This document shows, piece after piece, positions 58,696 through 64,000 of a DNA stretch of 64,000 nt. The notes under the pieces are model-generated. The model made no database searches. It saw only the letters and a program-made list of their open reading frames with translations, and was not told where the DNA came from. A program made the translations under genes and the position numbers. Position 1 is the stretch's first letter, and every line of letters starts with the position of its first letter. The stretch is from JAAAOZ01 sp964496595 (GTDB lineage Bacteria; Chloroflexota; Anaerolineae; B4-G1; SLSP01), in assembly GCA_964496595.1 (NCBI GenBank), contig CAZCAI010000004.1, positions 11,211 through 75,210 of the forward strand, given 5' to 3'.

Positions 58696-60330
58696 TTAAA
58701 TCGAGCGCCGGGAGAGGAAGAACAAACCACCCAGGGCAATCGCCAATAATAAGACGACTATGCCGCTGACGCGCAAGACGGTGTTGAGCAACTGCGTCAC
58801 GCCATCCGTCTCGGGCTCGCCCTCGACGGGCGCCGGCGTTTCTTCACCCTCTGGCGGGGCGTTCGGATTCGGCGTCGTCTCCGCATCAGATGAAGCTGTC
58901 TCATCGCGCACATAGCCGATATTGACCGAAGATGTCTGCCCCGCGCCGAGCGCCACATTCCACGGGCCGATGTCGGTCGTGTAACCGGACGGCGCGCTGT
59001 GTCGCAAAATGTAGTTCCCCGGCTCAAGGTTCTGGAAACAATATGGCTCGCTGATGCCATCGGTCGTGTACGTTCCGACCGGGCCGGCTGTGCCCAACAG
59101 ATTAAACTCCGCGTTCGGCAACGCCATCTCACCATTTTCAGATTGATAGACCCCATCATTGTTCATATCCTGGAAGGCCAGGACGCAAAGAGAGGCGCTA
59201 TCACCGGTGGGCGCTGGCGTCGTCTGATCTCCTGTACCCGGTTGGTCATCGGGGGGACTCTCGGTCGGCGCTTCGGGAGGTTGCGTCCCTTGATCCGGCG
59301 CGGGCGTCGGTGTGGCCGTCGGGCTGACGGCGCTGGGGCTCCCGGAAATGATCACCTCTTGTCCGAGGGAGAGCAGATCGTTGGGGCCGAGGGTGCCCGC
59401 GTTGAGCCGCCGCAATTCGTTGACATCCACATTGTAGGCCAGCGCGATGCCAAAGAGCGTATCGCCAGACTCAACAATGTGCACCACCGCGCCATCGGGG
59501 CGCGGCGTGGGCGTGAACTGTGGCGTCGGCGGCGCCTCGGAAGTCGGCGGGGGCGGCGGCGAGGTTGGGGTCGGCGTCTCGCCGGTGGAGATGAGCTTGA
59601 GGCTCGCGTTGTCCATATAAGCGTCGTTGTGCTGCAACGTCCACTTAGCATAAGCGCGGGTGAACAACGTTGCTGCGCCCGCTTCGCCCACAGTCGCCTG
59701 CACGGGTCCGACCAATCCAAACTCATCGTAATGGTAAGCTGGATTGCTCCAGACGATATTACTGGAGAAGGGATCTGTCCCACCGTTCGGATCAATGCCT
59801 ACCTGGAAGTAGAAAGCATAAGGCTCCGCACATGATAAAGCATTGTCCTCATAATGATCACAAGACCAAGCATGCGCGTAGAACGATCCTTCCACCACCG
59901 ATCCAGGCGGGATATTCCGCACGACCTGGAAATAGCCGGCATTCTGCTTCCTAAAGTAAGTAAAGCACTTGCCGCTGTAATAACCGTCATAGATACGCAG
60001 GACCGGTTCTATAAAATCAGCTTCCCTAGCAATGACATGGCATTCTGGACGACCAAAGTCCCCTTCCTGCCACCACGTCACCCATCCCTCCGGCGTATAG
60101 ATCTCACCATAGGTCGCACCAGTGAAGGTGTCGCGCGTCCAGTTATTGGAATTTGGCGAGGAATTATTGAGCGGGCGGCCAATCCCCTCGAAGCCCGGAT
60201 TTTGCAAGAGATTGGCGCCCGGCTCCTGTAAGGCCGGGCGTGCCATCTCCGTCGCCAACACAGGCGAGGACATCATCGCAGCCAGCGCCAACAACGACAC
60301 CGCGCTTAAGAGTTTACGTCTCCATTTCAT
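58696..60330 (-). CDS. LysM and SdrD-type surface protein with C-terminal membrane anchor
   Basis: 544 residues, exported. Signal peptide (1-27, ending SPVLA), a carbohydrate-binding-like beta domain (about 35-250, beginning ANLLQNPGFEG), and a Thr/Pro linker. Next come a LysM domain (about 288-336, HIVESGDTLFGIALAYNVDV), a second linker, and an SdrD/Cna-B-like domain (about 383-475, AFQDMNNDGVYQSENGE and YCFQNLEPGNYILRHSAPSG). The C-terminus is a membrane segment plus Arg-Arg. LysM implies binding to a GlcNAc-containing polymer. Confidence 0.85.
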   Translation of the reverse strand: MKWRRKLLSAVSLLALAAMMSSPVLATEMARPALQEPGANLLQNPGFEGIGRPLNNSSPNSNNWTRDTFTGATYGEIYTPEGWVTWWQEGDFGRPECHVIAREADFIEPVLRIYDGYYSGKCFTYFRKQNAGYFQVVRNIPPGSVVEGSFYAHAWSCDHYEDNALSCAEPYAFYFQVGIDPNGGTDPFSSNIVWSNPAYHYDEFGLVGPVQATVGEAGAATLFTRAYAKWTLQHNDAYMDNASLKLISTGETPTPTSPPPPPTSEAPPTPQFTPTPRPDGAVVHIVESGDTLFGIALAYNVDVNELRRLNAGTLGPNDLLSLGQEVIISGSPSAVSPTATPTPAPDQGTQPPEAPTESPPDDQPGTGDQTTPAPTGDSASLCVLAFQDMNNDGVYQSENGEMALPNAEFNLLGTAGPVGTYTTDGISEPYCFQNLEPGNYILRHSAPSGYTTDIGPWNVALGAGQTSSVNIGYVRDETASSDAETTPNPNAPPEGEETPAPVEGEPETDGVTQLLNTVLRVSGIVVLLLAIALGGLFFLSRRSI

Positions 60331-60710
60331 CGAATCGTGCCTCCTTGATATCGATCAGAACACTTCTTGTTTTCATATCTCACATCATATATCGCAATAT
60401 CGCGCAAATGTAACATGCAACACCGCCGCCTGCGCTTCAGCATGTCGATCGCGGGCGGCGTTTAGGTTAAGGATTGAATAACTTGCCTATTGAGCTAGCC
60501 ACAACAGGGAAATTTAAGCTTCACTCCTCAGCATGCGTATCAAGAAATAGCGGCTGATTTAGTTGACATCGTATTTGAATTCTCACAACAGCGGAGAGAT
60601 TATATCATAGAGAAACGGCTTGTCAAACAAAATCGACGAGGGCCATCTAAAATTGCAGCCCGTCAGAATACGAGCAACGTATCCCTGCTGGATGGCCCTC
60701 GAGGACTTGT
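60331..60710. other. Intergenic region without a gene
   Basis: 380 bases between two minus-strand genes. It holds the downstream hairpin of the SPFH gene (60637-60701) and AT-rich sequence from which no convincing promoter or open frame was read. Confidence 0.45.
60637..60701 (-). terminator. Terminator-like hairpin after the second SPFH gene
   Basis: Perfect 11-bp arms (60637-60647 and 60691-60701) around a 43-base loop. On the minus strand ATTTTGTTTG follows. It lies 10 bases past the stop codon. Confidence 0.55.
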
Positions 60711-61520
60711 CTATTTGATGGGCAATTCTCCCAATAGCAACGTCGGGTTGATGCCATGTTCGGTGAGCACCACCTTCGCGTTCTGGCTGAGCGCCGTCTC
60801 GGTCATCTCGATTTGGCGCAGTATCTGCGCATTCCCTTTGAAGTAAGTCTCCGCGGCCTCATTGACCAGGCGGATGGCCTCTGCGCGCCCCTGGGCCACT
60901 TGGATGGCCGCCTCGCGCTCGCCCTCAGCACGCTGGATGGCGGCCAACTTCTGCTGCTCAGCGGCCTCATACTCGCCTGTGGCCAGCAACCGCATCGCGC
61001 GGCGCTCCTGCTCCGCCGTCTTCTGCTTGTGCATCGCGATCTTGATGTCCTCCGGTGGGTCGATGAGCATAATCTCGACCTTACTGACAACCAGGCCCCA
61101 ATCAGCCGCGTACTGGTTGAGCACCCGCTGAAGATTACTGGCGATCTTTTCACGGGCCACCAGACTCTCATCCAACGTCAGATCGCCGAACTCCTGGCGC
61201 AAATTCGTCATCGCCAGGCGCACAACCGCTTGCTTCCATACATCGATGTTGTAGAAGGTCCGTTTGATAGACTCCTCATCAGACTGAGGTCGCACCCACA
61301 TCACACCATCGACGGTGATCTCGACGTTGTCTTTGGTAATGACCGACTGCGGCGGAATGTCCATCGTGTGCTCGCGAATATCGCGCACACGCACCACACT
61401 GATAATCGGAATTTGCAACCCCAGGCCAGGCATCACAAATCCCGAATATCGCCCCAGAATCTCCTGGATGCCCCGCTCGTAGGGCTTCAACGTATAAAGA
61501 AATGATCGTATCGTGCGCAT
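60711..61520 (-). CDS. SPFH/band 7 (stomatin/slipin-like) protein
   Basis: 269 residues. SPFH domain (about 15-180) with ERGIQEILGRYSGFVMPGLG, SVITKDNVEITVDGVMWVRP and TLDESLVAREKIASNLQRVL, then a coiled coil (about 165-225). No clear membrane segment lies at the N-terminus, in contrast to stomatins, so attachment may be by a short amphipathic stretch. Its role may be membrane microdomain or protease scaffolding. It is monocistronic with its own promoter and downstream hairpin. Confidence 0.88.
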   Translation of the reverse strand: MRTIRSFLYTLKPYERGIQEILGRYSGFVMPGLGLQIPIISVVRVRDIREHTMDIPPQSVITKDNVEITVDGVMWVRPQSDEESIKRTFYNIDVWKQAVVRLAMTNLRQEFGDLTLDESLVAREKIASNLQRVLNQYAADWGLVVSKVEIMLIDPPEDIKIAMHKQKTAEQERRAMRLLATGEYEAAEQQKLAAIQRAEGEREAAIQVAQGRAEAIRLVNEAAETYFKGNAQILRQIEMTETALSQNAKVVLTEHGINPTLLLGELPIK

Positions 61521-61588
61521 AATGTTCCTCCTGTCTCCTTACCCACTTTGCTAAAGCTTGATTTTATTGGAACGACCTAACTTTCTCC

Positions 61589-61617
61589 ATTGTAACAAAG
61601 ATTATCTTCTTTGTCAC
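61589..61617 (-). promoter_or_regulatory. Promoter of the second SPFH gene
   Basis: GTGACA (61612-61617) and TACAAT (61589-61594) on the minus strand with a 17-base spacer, about 70 bases before the ATG. Confidence 0.6.
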
Positions 61618-61763
61618 CAGTTTTTCGCCGAGATTCGGGGCAGATCTTTTTCACGTCGTTACCAGGTTGCGGAGGGGGATCGTATGATTGCACCCGGTGA
61701 ATTCCAGAAGCGCTATGAATTCAACTCACAACGACGCCCATATAACCGAAAAAGCGGGGATTG

Positions 61764-61772
61764 TGTTATACT
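61764..61772 (+). promoter_or_regulatory. Extended -10 element of the L,D-transpeptidase gene
   Basis: TGTTATACT, an extended -10 with no good -35 upstream. About 69 bases before the chosen ATG. Confidence 0.45.
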
Positions 61773-61840
61773 TTGAGGTAGAGGGCGCATCCACACGAAC
61801 ACCGCTACGGAACATTTTCCCTCCGGCGCGCGTTTAAGAG

Positions 61841-63427
61841 ATGAAAACCAGGCGAAGGAATGAGGAGGAGTACATAAAGAGTATGGCAGCCCAAAGTGCA
61901 CGATCCATATCCACGGATGCGCCTAAGCGCGTGCGTCACGGCGTGATGATCAGTGCTCTAGCAGTACTGATGATCCTGCTCGCCGCAGCGACGCTCTTCT
62001 GCGGGTGGGTTTTCGCGCAGCGAATGCAGCGCCTCTATCGCGGGCAAATCTACCCCAATGTCTACGCGCTGGGCGTCGATTTGGGGGCTAAGACGCCGGA
62101 GGAAGCAGAGGCAGCACTGGCGGAGGTCGCGTCCTACGTCCAGACGGGGGAATTGGTACTGACGGACGGCGAGCAGCAATGGACCTATCCGTGGTCAGAA
62201 GCCGGCCTGCGCGTCGATGTAGCCGCTACCGTCCAGGCAGCGTATGCCGTGGGCCACAGCGGCGCCTGGCGGGATCAACTGAGCGTGTGGTTGCGCTATC
62301 AGGAAATCGCGCCGCGCTTCACATTCGAGGCGCAAGCCGCGCGCGATCTCCTGACGGCGCTGGCGGAGGAGGTCTCCCAGCCGCCCGTCGATCCGACCGT
62401 CCATCTGGAAAGCGGCGCCGTCGTGATCGTACCGGGCGAGCCGGGCCGCGTCCTGGCGGTGACGGAAACGCTGGTGCGCTTACAGGCCAGCAGGGGGAGC
62501 AGTCAACGGGTGGAGGCGCCGTTAGCCTTCGAGACCATCGTGCCGACGCAGCCGGACACCGAGCGCCTTACCGCGCAGGCGGAGACGTTGTTAGCGCGCG
62601 AGGTCGCCGTCACGACCTACGATGTGCTCACCGAGGAGACCTTCACCTGGACATTAGATCGGGATGACATCGCCCCCTGGCTTCACCTGGTCGCCGGCCC
62701 GGAGGGGGAGTTAGTAGTCGATGCCAATCTCTACGCCATCAGCGATACGTTAATGCGCATGGCAAAAAGTATGGGCGAGGGGCGGGGCTTTCGCTTCGAT
62801 GAGGGAGCGAAGCAAATTTTGCAGACCTTTGACGCAGGGGGCGGCAGCGTGCAACTCTACCTGACGCATCCAGTACGCACCTACGAGGTGCAGGCTGGCG
62901 ACACGCTCACCAGCCTGTCGACCAAATTCGGCATGCCGCCGGGGCTGGTGGCGGAGGCCAACACAGAGATCGATATCGACCGTTTGAGCGTCGGCCAGGT
63001 GATCACAATCCCCTCCCAGGATGTGCTGACGCCCTACATGCCAGTGCTGGATAAGAAGATCGTCATCAATTTGGCCGAACAGCGGATGTACGTCTATGAG
63101 AACAACACCCAGATCTACAACTGGATCGTCGCCACCGGCCTCCCGGATTCGCCTACCCATCGCGGCGTCTTTCAAGTCCTCAATAAAGAGGAAGAAGCCT
63201 ACGCCAGCCAATGGGAGCTATGGATGCCCTATTTCATCGCGATCTATCCCGCCGGTGGGCCTGTCTACAACGGCATCCACGAACTTCCCATCCTGGATAA
63301 CGGACAGCGGCTATGGGAGGGAAATTTAGGTCGCCCGACCTCGTTCGGCTGCATCATCTTAGGCATCCCAGAGGCGGAGACACTCTACAACTGGGCCGAG
63401 ATCGGCGTGATCGTGGAGATTGAGTAG
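61841..63427 (+). CDS. L,D-transpeptidase with LysM and VanW-type peptidoglycan-binding domains
   Basis: 528 residues, type II membrane protein. One membrane segment (about 35-58), a PG_binding_4-like region (about 75-290), LysM (about 347-392, TYEVQAGDTLTSLSTKFGMP) and a YkuD domain (about 400-528). Catalytic motif: NGIHELP with His480 and SFGCIILG with Cys504. It would form 3-3 peptidoglycan cross-links or attach proteins to stem peptides, or in a cell-wall-poor lineage act on another polymer. A later ATG at 61883 is a possible start. Peptidoglycan-type machinery here is of interest since Chloroflexota envelopes vary. Confidence 0.92.
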   Translation: MKTRRRNEEEYIKSMAAQSARSISTDAPKRVRHGVMISALAVLMILLAAATLFCGWVFAQRMQRLYRGQIYPNVYALGVDLGAKTPEEAEAALAEVASYVQTGELVLTDGEQQWTYPWSEAGLRVDVAATVQAAYAVGHSGAWRDQLSVWLRYQEIAPRFTFEAQAARDLLTALAEEVSQPPVDPTVHLESGAVVIVPGEPGRVLAVTETLVRLQASRGSSQRVEAPLAFETIVPTQPDTERLTAQAETLLAREVAVTTYDVLTEETFTWTLDRDDIAPWLHLVAGPEGELVVDANLYAISDTLMRMAKSMGEGRGFRFDEGAKQILQTFDAGGGSVQLYLTHPVRTYEVQAGDTLTSLSTKFGMPPGLVAEANTEIDIDRLSVGQVITIPSQDVLTPYMPVLDKKIVINLAEQRMYVYENNTQIYNWIVATGLPDSPTHRGVFQVLNKEEEAYASQWELWMPYFIAIYPAGGPVYNGIHELPILDNGQRLWEGNLGRPTSFGCIILGIPEAETLYNWAEIGVIVEIE

Positions 63428-63460
63428 AGATCTCCCCAAAACATGAAGAAACTTATAGCC

Positions 63461-63691
63461 CTACTCCGTCGCCTCCTGGCCCACCCAAAAATGATTTTGC
63501 AGAATCCGAGGGGAGGGCCGCACCCAGACACCCTTAATCTGCTGATCACCATTGGGGAGGGCGTCGGGATTGACGTAGCAGACATTGGGCGCTTCCCCAA
63601 ATCGATTCTGATACCGCTTGGCCGCGCGAGCGATCTTTTGCGATAGATCCCGCGACCCGCCATCGAACCACAACAGACCAACGTTCATCAT
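63461..63691 (-). CDS. Small conserved-type protein of unknown function
   Basis: 76 residues, family not recognised. MMNVGLLWFDGGSRDLSQKI and VCYVNPDALPNGDQQIKGVW suggest a compact alpha/beta domain without membrane segments. Its start overlaps the stop of the DUF6504-like gene by 4 bases (63688-63691), so the pair is co-translated. Confidence 0.6.
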   Translation of the reverse strand: MMNVGLLWFDGGSRDLSQKIARAAKRYQNRFGEAPNVCYVNPDALPNGDQQIKGVWVRPSPRILQNHFWVGQEATE

Positions 63692-63942
63692 TCCACCTGC
63701 CTTGCTAAGTACCAGGCGTTCAAGGGAATATCCTGATAAATATCGAACATCCCCTCGCGGCAGCGGACGCGAAAGAAATGCCGCGCGGTGTTGCGCTTTA
63801 CCTCAGTCCACGCCTCCACGACGTGATGGACGTCGTATTGCTCGCCGCGCCACATAAATCGCCGTGGAAAGTAGTTGTGCCGCCGCGAAAGCAAGCGGAT
63901 CGGCTCACTCTTTTGACGATTGAAGATCGACATTAAGCTCAT
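63688..63942 (-). CDS. DUF6504-like small protein
   Basis: 84 residues from the ATG at 63942, which follows GGAGGGGAGGAA; the frame is open further but lacks support. RRFMWRGEQYDVHHVVEAWTE and TARHFFRVRCREGMFDIYQD resemble DUF6504, a family often encoded beside Y-family polymerase (ImuB/DinB) genes. The upstream gene is outside the window. Confidence 0.65.
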   Translation of the reverse strand: MSLMSIFNRQKSEPIRLLSRRHNYFPRRFMWRGEQYDVHHVVEAWTEVKRNTARHFFRVRCREGMFDIYQDIPLNAWYLARQVE

Positions 63943-64000
63943 GGTTCCTCCCCTCCTACGATGGTGAAGTTGCGCTCGCGACGCGGGGCCATGGGCCACG

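Larger units (their letters stand above)
61521..61840. other. Divergent intergenic region, SPFH gene / L,D-transpeptidase gene
   Basis: 320 bases holding the two divergent promoters (61589-61617 minus, 61767-61772 plus). No gene was read in between. Confidence 0.5.

Overview
The window reads as a chromosomal segment of a Chloroflexota bacterium, most likely Anaerolineae-like. This is inferred from moderately high GC content, the many secreted or membrane proteins with long Thr/Pro linkers, the gene order rplQ-truA-rplM-rpsI, and a YacL/CysS/RlmB neighbourhood. One run of 100 N (22544-22643) marks a scaffold join, so this is a draft assembly.

Layout. (1) 1-6396: a sugar uptake and catabolism locus. 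It has a MalF-type permease (partial), a MalE-type lipoprotein carrying two tandem X25 domains, a MarR repressor, and a divergent GH13-like hydrolase resembling glucosylglycerol hydrolase GghA. Four 16-bp operator-like sites overlap or lie near the malE and marR promoters. (2) 6421-14195: an FmdB zinc ribbon, a glycosyltransferase with a flippase-like membrane protein, and a three-gene operon from an apparently leaderless promoter: an S26-like peptidase fusion, a C25 (gingipain-like) peptidase and a GH-A-type hydrolase. (3) 14331-14982: a MntA/HepT toxin-antitoxin pair. (4) 15481-21344: the most unusual cluster. It encodes a membrane zinc ribbon, a PqqD-like/radical SAM/SPASM enzyme, a paralogue lacking the radical SAM cysteines, a DUF2207-like membrane protein ending in a seven-cysteine Cys-Ala tail, and a methyltransferase. 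It looks like an undescribed post-translational modification system acting on the tail of a membrane protein. (5) 21346-23158: thioredoxin and a gapped YabN/MazG gene.

(6) 23192-46989, all on the minus strand: rpoB (own promoter, long leader), then the str-S10-spc-alpha series from rpsL to rpsI, ending at a terminator. rpoC does not follow rpoB. rpsD, infA, map and adk are absent from their usual places. The tuf gene encodes an EF-Tu whose switch I lacks the canonical RGITI sequence, and RpoB has an insertion of about 130 residues. (7) 47474-58092: a NYN-domain protein with four spaced copies of a short motif; an operon of PpiC lipoprotein, a Thr/Pro membrane protein, RsmI and PGI/PMI; a GNAT protein; and an operon of PIN-TRAM, CysS, RlmB and an SPFH protein. 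(8) 58395-63942: a LysW-like zinc ribbon, a LysM surface protein, a second SPFH protein, an L,D-transpeptidase and two small genes including a DUF6504-like one.

No rRNA, tRNA, CRISPR array or insertion sequence was recognised. All family assignments are from reading the sequence; no search was run.
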